Shown: positions 11,329 to 23,796, numbered from the stretch's first letter. The stretch is DNA of 64,000 bases from Coleophoma eucalyptorum (GCA_026120035.1 JALRME010000012.1:930001-994000), one strand, 5' to 3'. The notes: a model not told the origin generated them from the letters alone. Program-made: numbers and translations.

Positions 11329-14145
11329 ATGGCGAACAAGGCTCCATATCAGACAACATTTGAGCCAGATCAGAGTATCCAGCCTATCTATACTGGTGGC
11401 AGTGTCGCTCTTGACCAGTCTGGGCGCATTCTTGCGACAACTCTTGGAGAGGATGCCTTACTTACAGACCTGAACACTGGGAGGCAGCTGGCAAAGATTG
11501 AAGGCGTAGGTTTATCTCCCATGCATGCTTATGTATGGCTTACTGATAGTAATAAAGGACGGAGAAGTTATTTCAACGTTGACTCGTATGCTTCCAATTC
11601 CAATTTCTCAATCCACCACTAACCAAGGACAGTGACGCCTTCTGCCTCGCACCTCATTATCTGCTCGAGATCGCTATCCATGCGAATATATGCCCTGAAG
11701 CCTTCTGCGACCACCAAATTCACCATCAACTACGATTTAGTCCGAACACTGAAGCCACATACCACTCCAGTTGTTATCCTCGCTGTTGACCAGACAAGCA
11801 CACTTTTGGCCACGGGTGCGGCAGACGGAGTCGTAAAAGTTTGGGACATTGCTGGGGGATTCGTTACACATACTTTCCGAGGGCCAAATGTTCTTGTTTC
11901 TGCACTTCACTTTTTCGAACTGGTCGCTAGCAATCGAAATGAGGAAACTGGAATCTCTGCCCGGAATCGAAAGAAGAATGGACGTGCTAGCAACGCAGAC
12001 GAAGAGGAAGAAAACGACCCCACAAGAGGATTCAGATTAGCGTCAGGAAGCCAAGATGGAAAGGTCCGCATTTACGATCTTCATAAGCGGACTTGCACAT
12101 CTGTTTTGGACTCACATGTGTCCGATGTTCGGGCACTGGACTACTCCCCAGAAGAAAATGCACTTTTGACTGGAAGTAGAGACAAGACGATCATGTGGTG
12201 GGATGCAAAGACATGGAAAGTTCGAAAAGTGGTTCCAGTATTGGAAGAGGTCGAAGCTGCTGGATATATTGGATCAGGGCGCTTTACATATACCGGAGGA
12301 GCAAACGGTAATATCAGAGTTTGGCAGACTGAGAACGGCAGGGAGGTTACCCAGCCACAAGTTGCGAAAAGTGAGGAAGCAGCCATCGTGGCCGCATTAT
12401 CACGGCCAGACTTGCCTTTCATAGTCTCGATACAAGCAGATCATACTTTGATTCTGTACTCGACGTCCTCTATTGCAGAGGCAGATTCCACAGTCACGAT
12501 TGCAAAGCTCCCACAACTGAAGCGGATCTCTGGAACGCACGACGAAATCATTGACCTTGGATATCTCCTTCCCGACCGATCGCTTCTCGCCCTTGCTACC
12601 AACTCGGAAGAGATTCGAATTGTATCCTTGGCCCAGGGTGATGAAGATTCTGCTGAGAACACGGCTTATTTTGGAGCCGATGTTGCACAACTGAGAGGAC
12701 ATGACGATATTATTATTTGCTTGGACATTGACTGGTCTGGGCATTGGATTGCAACTGGTGCTAAAGATAACACGGCCCGTCTTTGGCGCATAGACCCTGA
12801 GAACAATTCATTCTCTTGTCACACCACATTCAGTGGACATGCTGAATCGATCGGTGCTATCTCCCTCCCTCACCAACCTCCGCCCGAATCTTCTCCAGCT
12901 TTCAAGAATCCGCTCGACCATCCTCCTGAGTTTCTGTTGACAGGATCTCAAGATCAAACCATTAAGCGTTGGGACATTTCACGAGGACAAGGAGCTCGAA
13001 AGGCTCCAAGAGCTCTATACACGCGGAAAGCTCACGAGAAAGATATTAACGCAATAGATACAAATCACAACGCCCAACTTTTTGCTTCTGCGTCACAAGA
13101 TCGGACAGTGAAAATCTGGTCCGTTGAAGAGGGAGAAACTCAAGGAGTATTACGAGGCCATAGACGTGGTGTGTGGTCTGTGAAATTCGCTCCAAAAGAT
13201 ACGCCATCAATAATCGGCGAGAATGGGCCAGCTGCTGGCAAGGGGCTTATCCTCACTGGTAGTGGTGACAAGACAGTCAAAATTTGGAACTTGTCAGACT
13301 ACAGCTGTCTAAGAACGTTTGAAGGACATACCAACAGTGTCCTGAAAGTTGCTTGGCTAAAGCTACCAAACCCCGAGGAACGTGGACGAAGACATGTGCA
13401 TATTGCAAGTGCTGGTGGAGATGGACTTGTGAAAGTATGGGATGCCAATACTGGGGAGCTGGAGTGCACATTAGACAACCATGAAGATCGCGTCTGGGCC
13501 TTGACAGTGCACCCAGAGACGAACATGATTGTCTCCGGAAGTGGTGATTCAACGGTCACATTCTGGAAAGATACAACCACATCAACTGCCGCAGCAACAA
13601 CAGCTGCCGCGACACAGCTGGTAGAACAAGAGCAGCAGCTCCAGAACTACATTCACACCGGATCCTACCGATCGGCCATTACTTTGGCTCTCCAACTTAA
13701 TCATCCAGCACGACTCCTCTCCCTCTTTACTTCCGTTGTCACAGGCAAGAATGAAGAAGGAAGTCTATGTGGTCTTGTGGCAGTTGATGAAGTTCTAGCT
13801 ACTCTATCTGACGAGCAGATATTCACGCTTCTTTTGCGTCTTCGTGACTGGAATACCAATGCTCGCACTGCCCCAGTAGCACAAAAGATTCTCTGGACTT
13901 TAGTTAAGAGCTACCCAGCTGCGCGACTTTCCAATCTAAAGGTCAAAGGTGGACAAGGACAAAGGAGTTTGAAGGAAGTCCTCGATGCTTTGAAAGCATA
14001 TACTGAGAGGCACTACAAGAGAATGGAGGATTTGGTCGACGAGAGCTATCTTGTGGAGTACACCTTGCGAGAAATGGATGGCCTCGGAGAGATCGAGGGT
14101 GCTGAAGGAATGATTGAAAATGGAGAGGATACCATCATGGTGTAA
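11329..14145 (+). CDS. utp13: U3 snoRNP/SSU processome WD40 subunit Utp13
   Basis: Three exons (11329-11505, 11558-11585, 11633-14145) give 905 aa, close to the usual size of Utp13/TBL3 proteins. Exon 2 is only 28 nt; joining it produces the continuous strand EVISTLTLTPSASHL. Tandem WD40 blades fill most of the protein, recognisable from repeated D-x-x-V-K-V/I-W or similar ends (GVVKVWDI, KTIMWWDA, NTARLWRI, QTIKRWDI, RTVKIWSV, KTVKIWNL, GLVKVWDA, STVTFWKD). After the second propeller comes the Utp13 C-terminal helical domain, starting near LVEQEQQLQNYI and including VDEVLATLSDEQ and LRDWNTNARTAPVAQKIL. Known role in the family: part of the UtpB subcomplex that assembles on the 5' ETS of pre-rRNA in the nucleolus for 18S maturation. 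Essential in yeast. Confidence 0.93.
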
Positions 14146-14943
14146 GTTGGTGTAGATCGCAAAACATAACAGAAATTTACAAGAGTCAATATGATCAAAA
14201 ATCTCAGTGACCGCCATCAAAGCCTGAAATAAATAGAGCTTCATGCTAGTTTTCCCTTCAAAAACACTTCATACAAACTTTGCAACCTTGTCTCACTCGT
14301 TAGCATCAACTTCTTCCAGCTGATAGAATATACGTGTTAACGGAATTTCCAAGTCAAGCAACAGTTGATTCAGTACTGATATGGCTTGGAGACATTGATG
14401 CAGTGTAAACACCCATTCTTGCAATCACGCTCAGATTCAAGATTGATCACCAAGAACTTCTCGGAAGTAAATTAACAAATTGGAAGAGTGATGATTGCTA
14501 CTAGTTCTACAGCAAGATGCAAGTAGGTGGTGTTGCGGTTTGCCAGTCTATTTTCTGCTTTATATCCCAACTGCTTTATTTGCGCTTCCAGGCTCGTCAG
14601 AATCTTTATGTCCTTTTCTAATACTCTACTTAATCTTTGGCAAACGAGCTATACAGTAGTGTGCCAGTTCGCCGTAGTTTACAACTGTATATTTGCTTGC
14701 AATTTCAAGAAAAACACTTGGGGTACTATGGCTAACAAGAAGTCATGAAATGCACCTCCAGGAGCACACACTATCTACAAAAGATTTGAGGGAAAGAAAA
14801 ACAGAGTTGGGACGGTAGCCATTCCAATCTTGTCAAGAGTTGGTATAGCTATCCCCATCCCAGTAGACTAATCTTTGAAGCCATGAGTGGAGCAATTGCG
14901 ATTATAGTTCCGCTTACTCGAACCAATGTATCGAATGATCGAA
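14146..14943. other. Convergent intergenic region
   Basis: About 800 bases between convergent genes. A 73-codon frame at 14527-14748 has no recognisable domain and no upstream context. Nothing else seen. Confidence 0.45.
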
Positions 14944-16089
14944 TTAGGCCGGCTTTTCAAACGGTTTCTGTCCATAAACGACATTGAAGGTGAGGTAAGA
15001 GTGAACACTCGAATCCATCAATGCCTTCCTTGCATCCACATTGAAGACCTCCACCTCTTGCACGCTCCAGCCGAGGCCTTTTGTGAACACTTTCATGCTG
15101 TTCCCCTGCAAGCCGTCGATAATCATTGTACGATTGTACAGTCCTATGGTTTTCAAAGTCTTGTTCTTCGGCCAGATACCAATCGGTACCTTGAGAATCT
15201 TTTGCTGAACATTAACGAAGCCAGCTTCCTCAACGTATGCAGGATGCGTCCGAGGCCCCAGCAGATCAACACCAAAGTTCTTTAGTCCTTGCTCCATGTT
15301 GTTGAGCCACTTGGCCAAGACATACTCTTCCGGCATTGAGTCGTCGTCGCATTGTACTTTAAAGTATAAGTCTTGCAGCTCAATCCACCCGCCAGGTTTC
15401 AGATGCCTATTCTTGTTAGCGCGACAGGCCCCCTACATGTCTAATACTTACGTATAAGCTGCAGATATAAGTTTTGGAAAATCTTTGATTGACGAAGCCA
15501 TATTTCGGATGTGTACAAAGTCGAAATGATTTTCAGGATGTAGCCATCGACTCTCAGCATCATCGACCATAAATTTGACGTTAGGTGGAACCCAAGAAGG
15601 TTGAATAGGACTGAGATCAATGCCAAGGACTGTCGCATTAGGATACTCGTCGCCCACTGCATACTAACATTAGCTACAGCAAAACAGCACACATATCCCT
15701 TCTTGCATCCTACTATCAACAGCCCATATGCCCGTGCCAGTGCCGATATCGATGATATTCTGAGGATCCTCCAGCGGCGCGTAGTGTAATGCGCCGCCGC
15801 ACAGATTGACAACCATGGCGTGCTTCATATCTTCTCGCTCTTGCTCGCTCTCATCGTTGGGAAACAGGTATGTGCCTTCGCGGAACGCGTGGTATCGTCG
15901 GCCATTTTCGAAGGAATAATCTCGCACGCTGGAGGAAATTGAGGTAGAGGCACGAGAAGCACCATCAGTTTCGTACCCGTCGTCCAAATCGCTTTGTCCG
16001 ACATCATCGCCGACTTCGATGGTATGGGCGGCCTGGTGCGCGACGATCTGCGCATTCTCTGCGCGTTCTTCCTGCGCGGTGCGATCCAT
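14944..16089 (-). CDS. LaeA-like class I SAM-dependent methyltransferase
   Basis: Three exons on the minus strand. Exon 1 (MDRTAQEERAENAQ start at 16089) has the acidic N-terminus and the SASTSISSSVRDYSFENGRRYH-like region (positions about 40-70) typical of LaeA-like proteins. Motif I follows as IIDIGTGTGIWAVD, split by an intron that resumes as MGDEYPNATVLGIDLSPIQP. The next block FMVDDAESRW and the post-core HLKPGGWIELQDL are also diagnostic. The C-terminal exon ends YLTFNVVYGQKPFEKPA at 14944. Family role: the best-known member, LaeA, is a nuclear regulator of secondary metabolism, but most paralogues of this large family have unknown targets, so that role should not be transferred. An upstream in-frame ATG at 16179 would add 30 residues; 16089 is preferred because the family N-terminus begins near it. 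Confidence 0.85.
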
Positions 16090-17577
16090 CGTTAAAGTTG
16101 CAGTGCTGACAAGACTGCGCAAATGAAATGTGCAGCTGTGGCAAGAAATGAGCAGAGCACTGGCCCTGCTCATTCCCATTCAGTCATGGACTGAGCATCG
16201 TAAGCGGGGTTCAATTGCTGCACCACATGCCTGAAGGGGCTACGCAGAGGCGTAATCTGACATGGGCCAATTCCGACCAGGTCAAGTTCTTATGCTGGTA
16301 CTATCAGAGAGTATGGACCTCCATTGACGGACCTACCGTGGATCTGTAGATATTTTAAAGAATGTAGATGGCCTGGGTTGTGGAATCCAGTTCGGCGCAG
16401 GAGCTTGGATGCAAACGGGGACGGCAACGTGAAGGAGAGATGATGCGCTTGACGCGATCTGGTTAGTGCTGGGCGCCTCCATTCATTAGAATCATAGACT
16501 CTTCGCTTTGTCCGTCTTTATTTAATAGTCACTCTCAATATTGATCTGCTATTTCATCTATCTCAAGCCTTTCGTCCAATTCCCCAACACTGTAAAGCAG
16601 TAACCCTGATTCTCGATGTTGTTATACCATACTTGGCTTTACTTAGGATGGTTGCCAACCCCATGTTCCGAGCACAGGCTCCTTGATCTACAGGCCCTAG
16701 AGTCGTTCCCATTGAATATCCACAAGTGTGGTGGACTTACTCATCTTCTTAATTCTACTATTTACTCTCTAGTGCAATAGTTCCAAATGTGGTGTGGGTA
16801 GCTGATAAGCAGGATGTACGCCAAATAGACGATGAGATAGCACTGATGTCCTTATCTCTTGAATGTTTAGCCAGAGAATCGATAGTGTTCGATATCCGGC
16901 ACTTCATATTAGGATTCCAAATTCTCCTACAACCTTCTTTTTAACTTTCTAAAATTTCAGGAGTTTAACGGATGACGAGTCCGTGAACGGCCTTATTTTG
17001 TCGCCTGGTGCAACCTTCATTCTAAAGTTACTCTGACGTAAATCAATGCGAAGCGACATGGTTTCGAATATCTACGTACCTTACATCATTTCCAAGATGT
17101 TGTAACTAACGGTTGGTTGAGAGTGACTGCTTAGTCTATGGAGGCCATTATTGCTATCAAGGGCATTGCTAAAAACCTGAAAGCAGTTATATACGCATGT
17201 GATGCTTGAGTGAGGAGCGGAAGAAAGATGTATCTCTATATGATCCCTAGAGAACACTTGCATGTTCGAATTTCACTCGAGATTGTGATGCGCCTCTGGT
17301 TCCTGAATCAAATAATTATGACATGGAGTGATCAATTCAGACTTGTCAACCATAGAATGCACTTGACGTAGGTGGAACCCTAATAATGACAACATTCGAC
17401 CCTGAGTGCTCTAGTCCCTTACATTAGTGTCAACCTCGTCTTCTACTGTTGATACATCTTCTTCTCTTGGTACACTACGAACAACTTAACATCATTCATC
17501 TATTTGTGAAATAAAATACGAACAATTGCTAGAATTTACCTATTATATCTGTTCAACCACGACATACTATCGTCACA
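16090..17577. other. Divergent intergenic region
   Basis: Nearly 1.5 kb between divergent genes. No frame longer than 60 codons with a plausible context; no repeats noticed. It probably holds two promoters. A B-box-like GTTCGAATT at about 17265 has no matching A-box, so no tRNA is called. Confidence 0.45.
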
Positions 17578-17996
17578 ATGACCGAGATCAAAGGAGGTTC
17601 TGCTGTATGTATTCCATTTACCCCTGCTTCACGCTCAGAATCATCTCATCATTGAGATATCTCTTTGCATGGAGCGAGCCTCAGCTAATATGTTCTCAAT
17701 AGCATGCACCGCATGAGAGTTTCAGTGAACCTAGAGAATTCAAGATCCAAATTTTGCCTGCTGGCTCAGCGCCAAAGAAAGACACTTACCAACCAAACGT
17801 CAATGGTGAACTTGCTCCAGGACAGCCAAACAACTCAGCCGACACTACCTACGATAAAGCCAACGAGGGCAGCAAGGTGGATGTACACAAGGGTCTTGGA
17901 GGTAAAAAGGACACGGAGGAAGAAGAGGAAAAGTCTCATGTTCCTGAGATCAAGAGCGCTACTGAGAAGGAACCAGAGACTGCTGATATGATCTAA
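17578..17996 (+). CDS. Small charged protein of unknown function (106 aa)
   Basis: Two exons: 17578-17604 (MTEIKGGSA) and 17703-17996, joined at phase 0 by a GT-AG intron of 98 nt. The predicted 106-aa product has no signal peptide or membrane segment. The N-terminal half includes SEPREFKIQILPAGSAPKKD; the rest is polar and rich in Lys, Glu, Asp, Asn and Gly, with a run of acidic residues (KKDTEEEEEKSHVPEIKSA) near the end. This is the profile of a disordered protein. The intron early after the ATG, the perfect frame continuity and the stop shortly before an AT-rich 3' region support a real gene. No family is recognised and no function is assigned. Confidence 0.6.
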
Positions 17997-18723
17997 AATC
18001 GATGATGGATGTTACGGGCGGATAACATCTCTGTTTAAGAAAATTAGCAGAATTTCATGTAGGACTTGAGCTGGTCCTCAATGGTCCTGTGATTTCTAGT
18101 CGTTGCGAATGTTGTGATTTTGCAAAGACCCGTTGCTATTGATGGTATAATGCTATTCACGCAAGGGAAGACCATAAATATTAAATATCAACAGTATATT
18201 TGACGTTTTGTAGAATTGTCTCCCTGAATTCTAGGGAGAAATTATCTTCGCTTTAATTGAAGAGCTATTATGAAATTTAAAGTACAAGAATAATGGTTGT
18301 GAGAATGGCCACGGGTCTTATAGAATGTCATCGCTTTTCTACAATTGCAGTGATTGCTTCTAGCAGCGATGCTAGTTCCTATAGCAACAATCCTGCTTCT
18401 ACTATGACCGCTATGGTTGATAATCATTACAGTATCAAATTTATTGATTATACTGTGCCGCAATTCGTTTCCTGGCCCGTTCACAAACTAGGGTGTCAGT
18501 ATCCTGTGAGTCATATGTTACAAGAATGTAGATATCCCCGGAGATAACGTTGTAAACGAACGGGCAACTAACAAGCAAAATGAGCAAAGGTCGGAGAAAC
18601 ACGACGCTATCTACAAATTATCCCGGGACTTCCATTCTGTAATCAAGATATAAAACAATGTAGTATCCTCAGTTCCATTTAAGAATCCATTCGACTTCTC
18701 CTACACCAAAACCCACCGTCGAG
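17997..18723. other. Intergenic region
   Basis: About 730 bases. An 84-codon plus-strand frame at 18293-18547 has no recognisable domain. The rest is AT-rich; it includes the promoter of the acetyltransferase gene. Confidence 0.4.
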
Positions 18724-19448
18724 ATGGTGGACCCCACTATATTAACCTCCCTCGCGGTCGATGCGGACGCACGCCGTCTCGCAGCTATAATGACCGCCGC
18801 ATTTTCTGCCAGCGATGCCGTCTACCCCTTGATCTGGGGAAGAGCGGATTCGAATATTCACGACCTGATTTCTGAGCGAGGCCTGTTCACACCCGTCCAG
18901 AAAGAAGGGCGGGTCACTTACAAAGCTATCGATGCCGACAGTAAGATTCTTGGCTTTGCGACGTGGACCTTGCCGAAGGAGCGCAAGGAAACGAAGGAGA
19001 GCGGCGGATTGCCAGAATTGCCAGGCGTGAATATGGAATTGTGGACGGACAAGGTTTTGGGTATGAGGCAGTATTCGGAACGGGATGTTGATGTGGAGAA
19101 GGATATGTGTACGTATCGTTCTCCCTAGAGTCTAGGTTGACCTAGACTCGTCCCTATGAAACTTTCAAGAGATGGCTCTAAGTTGGAGAAACAGTTCTGA
19201 ATTACCTCTTTGTAGATCCAGCATACCAACGCCAAGGTATTGCTTCTCTACTGCTTGGGTGGGGAGGCCAAAAAGCGGACGAGTTGCAGGCGAAAATTTG
19301 GCTCACTAGTACTCCGGCAGGTGTTAAGGCTTATGAGAAGAATGGATGGTATGCAAAGGAGACGCATGAGATTTTGTTAGAGAAATATGGAGGTGAGGGG
19401 ATATATACGAGGGTGTGGATGTTGAGAGAACCGAAGGTAGTTGTATAA
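18724..19448 (+). CDS. GNAT-family N-acetyltransferase
   Basis: Two exons (18724-19108 and 19216-19448) join at phase 1 to 205 aa. The N-terminal part (LAAIMTAAFSASDAVYPLIW) is the first helix of fungal GNAT proteins, and KILGFATWTLPKERK is the central beta strand. The splice junction creates MYPAYQRQGIASLLLGWG, which carries the acetyl-CoA-binding motif A (Q/R-x-x-G-x-G/A, here QRQGIAS). The C-terminal AKIWLTSTPAGVKAYEKNGW is motif B. It should transfer an acetyl group from acetyl-CoA to an amine; the substrate is not predictable. No targeting signal is seen. Confidence 0.85.
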
Positions 19449-19681
19449 GGAGAGAACTAATCGTATTCTTCTGCTTGGTGAAGTTTTGAGAATTTATGGA
19501 ATTATATTTGAGATAACTCGGAGTACTTCATTTGCTATTCTAGTCTTGTCCTTTACCTCTGTAGTCTAATAATGCGATTGTGCAATTCGTTCTCTTCCTT
19601 AGCCACACTATTCTTCAAATCCTACAATTCGCTGTCGCTTAATGACAAGCCACCTGCCCTAGGAAAGTATTGTCGAAATAT

Positions 19682-21094
19682 TCACATGCTCCATTCGCAC
19701 TCTAGCAGGCCTTTCTCATACAAGCCTGAGACAAGCATCTTACCCCTAGAGAAGTCTACAGCTCCAGTGGAGCTACTGCCGAAGTGACTGCCATTGCCTA
19801 TTGCAACTAGTATCAGCCACAACGTTGAATTTAAGAACACGAGGGACAAACTTACTCTGATACAAAGTCCTCAATGAAAACTCTCCACCTGTCGAACCAA
19901 CAGCCTCAGTTGCACTCCAAGCAGCCTTGTCTTTCTCACCACCTCTTTTGACTTCCAAAATCCAGCTTGGAGCATTCTTGTTAACGGGATCCCGTGATAC
20001 AGCAAATAGTTTCAATGGAGCTGGATGACCAGCTGCAACAAGTCCTCTCAGAAATCGACCCTGGTCATCAAACGCCGTCCTGTCATTGATATCTAGTCCA
20101 TCATCAAAACTGAGGTTGTCTGGCCGAAAGGGCACAGGAACGGAGCCATTGAAGGTAAGGGCATTAGTTGCGGGGTTTCGGGTATAGATGAATAGTGATG
20201 GAGGTTTACTTATGGTTGACGCGACAATGACCTCTTTTCCTGTTGGCGTGAGAACCATGCCATTTGCGAAGCCAATGTTGCTGATTACCGTTGAAAACGT
20301 TGGAGCTGGGCTGGAAATATCTACCAGAGTGACCCATCCCAGTGGCAGAGAACCGAACGTCTCGATCTTATTTAAGATCGGATTGAGTCTGGGAATAAAA
20401 TAGTGGTCGTTGGTAACGTAGAACGAGGTGTATGAAATTGGCGCAATGGCATTAGGGGCAAGGATGTTTTTGTCTCCGTCCGAGATGGAGGTCATGTATT
20501 CTGCTTTAGAATTCTCATATTCTAGAGTGAATACATCGACAGTACTGCCATTGCGCTGGTGATTTACTACGAAAAGACGTGTTTCTTTGCCAGGCTCGCG
20601 ATAGAAATTGATGCCCAAAGGATGAAAGTCAGAGTCCTCAGGGAGACCTACGAGCTCCACCTTGCGAAGGCTGCCTTTTGTGACATAGTTGTATAGATAC
20701 AATGCTCCCTTTGGATTTGGGTCATACATTGTACCCTTGATGTAGAATTAGTATTAGCATGCGAAGTAGAAAAGAGGTCTTACCATGACAGTATTCCATT
20801 CACCTCTCCCAGGATCACAGCTCAGAATTGCAACACCCATTTCATGGTCAAATAGAGCATCTTCACAGTACTTGAGCTCATCTTGAAAGATGATCTCTGC
20901 AGTACCAGATGGAAATCCATGCCAAACTCCAGGTAATAATTTGAGTGCTGTAATATCGGGCGATACTTGGTTGTACACAAAACTACCCAGAACAGCAATA
21001 ATCACTGTGATCACAGCTGCTACTTTGGTGCCGGACTGCTCGGAAAGTTAGTCTTGGCTTCTCCTCATACAATCAGACATACAGAGATGGCCAT
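19682..21094 (-). CDS. Paraoxonase/arylesterase-like six-bladed beta-propeller enzyme (SMP-30 fold)
   Basis: Four exons on the minus strand. Exon 1 is only MAIS (21094-21083), followed by an exon with a hydrophobic signal anchor (VAAVITVIIAVLGSFVYN) and the propeller start VWHGFPSGTAEIIFQDELKYCEDALFDHE; the D-E-K-Y-C-E-D-A/L-F-D-H pattern resembles the calcium-dependent phosphotriesterase/PON branch. Exon 3 carries conserved propeller blocks DFHPLGINFY, NAIAPISYTSFYVTNDHYF and ANGMVLTPTGKEVIVAST. The last exon, 19797-19682, is outside the long frame: splicing at 19856/19797 replaces a spurious tail and ends GKMLVSGLYEKGLLECEWSM, the usual family terminus. It is probably an ER or vesicle lumen lactonase/esterase with a Ca2+ site; natural substrate unknown. 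Confidence 0.82.
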
Positions 21095-22675
21095 CTCGCA
21101 GAACCACGTGCTTTAGTTTCTCCAGAAGGCTTGTTTTTCGTGCGGTATGTACGCAAACGACAGATTAGCCCTCTTCTTGCTGTAATTATGACCTGTGGCT
21201 TGATCAAGGTTTGCTACTAAGTGAAGGTGAGCTATCTGAAAAGGAATTTGGTGAGATTAGGATGCGGTCAGCTCGCTTGGCTAAAACTGTAAAACCACGT
21301 GTTGAGCTGTCGGGCCTCAGGCAAACGCTTCAATAGGCCAAGAGACGACTTACATAATGCACCTTCCTCCAGGCTTGTATTGTACGATCGACTCCTTCTC
21401 TGGAACTGCTGCACAGAAAGAGGGTTGCAGTAATTTGCATAAGACCTAGCTCTTTGTAACCCATAGGAAATTATCTGGCCAAAATAGACGTAGGATTCTA
21501 AAGATCATGCACAAAGAGTCAAACCAAGCAAATCTGCAAAGAACCGAGTATATCGTAACCGGTCTGCGGATGTTGGGAAAAGAAATTATTTCAAACAGCA
21601 TTTTCAATTCCAATTTTCCTAGACTTATGATCGCTTGAAGCTTTTCCAAGGCAGACTCCCGCCTTGGTGGTTAAACACCGCTTGTTTGTTTGCCTTCTTA
21701 CTATCGCCCATTTCGTTCTTTCATAGTCTATACAGACTTACGAATCTCAGGGAATCTCAGTAATGTACGTGCTAGCATTTGTCTAGACTTTAGGGGTTAT
21801 CTTTCAAGCCCCAGTTTCTGTGGTTTCCTATGGATAATTTAACTTTTGTTAAATGGTTTTCGGGGACTTTAGAAGTCTTCGGACATCGGTACTATGTCGT
21901 ACGAAGGTAAATTTCATAGGGAGCTTGAACAGTCTTTGTATCCTGTCGTTCAAATTTTTCGGGATTATGACTGTTAAATTGAAACCGGGCTTCCCTGTCA
22001 GAACTCTGTAGAGACTTAGAATACCAACGTAGGCGTAACGCGAAGTTCAACAGGTTCTTACTGTCGATTCCATAGAGTGGCATGCCTTAATGCTCCAGCG
22101 GTAGTGATCATTATTAAACTGCTTTTCTGATGTGTTACATCGTGGAGTACAACTCAAGATGTAACGTCTGAAAACTCGAGATTAGCCTCTGGTGAACAGT
22201 TACCGTAGTCGATGTAACAGCAAGGTGGCTCCGACAAAAGCAATCCGAGGTAAGACCCGAAGGCTTTCAGTTTTAGTTCCCAGAACATCCTTCGAAGACC
22301 AATCAGATAACCTGTTGAAAACTCATAACTTGTCCAATAACATGATATTAAGCCTGTGATCTCTTTTATGCCAGTTCGCCACGCGTCGATAAGAAATTAG
22401 TGGTTCGTGCCGAATTGACGAGATCAAGCGTATGCAATGTTTGATCGATCGCATTAAGAAACAATCTGTAGGCGCAAATCTGCATCGACCATTGCTCGCA
22501 AAACTGCATTTTCCGTGCTGCATTGAGAGATGGAGAAGAAGCAATGTTCATTTCCAAACACGAAGACCAAGTAGCGAGATCCTAGCGCTAGCATAGAGTC
22601 ACGTGATAGTGCTGCGTTGCTTGAAAGTTGAGATGTTACTTAATAATTACTACCAACCTGGTATTATAATACTTC
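21095..22675. other. Gene-free stretch
   Basis: Nearly 1.6 kb, with the promoter of the esterase at its left end. It contains only short frames of 60-75 codons. CACGTG occurs at about 21113 and 21295 and could be bHLH sites, but the hexamer is common in this window. Confidence 0.4.
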
Positions 22676-23340
22676 TTATATGGCCAGAGCGTTCGAAGAG
22701 ACGGCAGAGCAAGAGTCTGGGGGTTGAGTAATGTCACAAAGCTGTGTGGCATGAAGGCGTGACTTACAGTAATTCACTAGTCCCGGAATTATGTGAAGCC
22801 GCAGAATGACAGGCTGTCCTCCTTCTTGAAACCTGCAAGGACATTTAACTCGAGTCATCTGTTCTTTCGATCTCCTAATTACATCTACTTTGGGTTCGAA
22901 GTTTTGGAGCAGGATCCGGGGTGGCAGCTATCTATTTCAAAATATGCTTGCGCCTCGAACTTCCATTGCCAAACTCAGTACCTGTGGGACAAGCCTCGTC
23001 GACTTGTCGATCTACCTGACACCTTGTGGAGCAGCGTGAAGTCATTGAAAGTTCTTATCATCTGGGATAGGCGCATCTCGTGGTTGTCGGTTAACGTTCA
23101 TCTGAATGAGTTCGTCATTGTAGTACCCAAGTTGGCCTTTCGCGTTCGTCGGGGAAGGTATACCCAAGCGCCGGAATACCTCTTTGGAACACAGATGTAG
23201 GGTGTATCGATGTTGCCTTGTTGCCAAAGATCTTTGGGTTGTCTAGACCATGGCTAAATCTTGGACGCCCAATGCTTCAAGTAATGCTTGGGCTCTTGTC
23301 GAGGAGTCCAGACCTAAGTCTTTTCAACGGCTTGATCTTT
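22676..23340 (-). pseudogene. Decayed reading frame of unknown origin
   Basis: In one minus-strand frame, protein-like sequence runs for over 200 codons from about 23330 to 22676 but is broken by five or more stop codons. The readable segments are KDLGLDSSTRAQALLEALGV, then SKEVFRRLGIPSPTNAKGQ with GYYNDELIQMNVNRQPRDAP, then STRLVPQVLSLAMEV and CPCRFQEGGQPVILRLHIIP. The amino-acid composition looks coding, and the stops are TAG and TGA types that C-to-T changes readily make. No intron arrangement removes all of them. I do not recognise the parent family. The best reading is an old gene remnant, possibly affected by repeat-induced point mutation. Confidence 0.4.
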
Positions 23341-23796
23341 GGGATATGCATTCATGATTTCAAACAGTAGATGTCGGCCCAAGTCCCGTAATATGAGTGA
23401 TCTATGACGGGAAGAGTTTCTACTGAATGGGGCCTTCAGAGGGCACAGTCGGGCCGGCCAGTAGGCGAGCTCGCTTAGGCAAATCACCAGTTGCAGGAGC
23501 GTTTGAACATCCAACGAACATAAGGCTCTGATAACCTTCCATCTAGCTGGGTCTGGGTCCGGATCTGCATCTAGATCTACTCCGGAAGTAGATGACTCTC
23601 AGAAACTTCTCTGGGGCGATGCTCTGTTGCTCCTATCACTAACAGTCTCGAGAAAAAATAGCCATTAACGCATCGATGGTTGGCAAAACATAGCATGCAG
23701 CAAATGTCACTATGACGCTGTTCATCTCATCTTCTCTATCTATGCTGACTGGAAGTATGGAAAGCTACAAAGAAGCTAGAACTTCCTCCTCTTACT

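Noticed and set aside
17255..17280. GTTCGAATT resembling a tRNA B-box
   Set aside because: No A-box or cloverleaf could be folded around it.
18293..18547. 84-codon plus frame between two genes
   Set aside because: No domain, no sign of splicing, composition like its non-coding surroundings.
22793..23200. 135-codon plus frame
   Set aside because: It is the antisense of the better supported decayed minus-strand frame.
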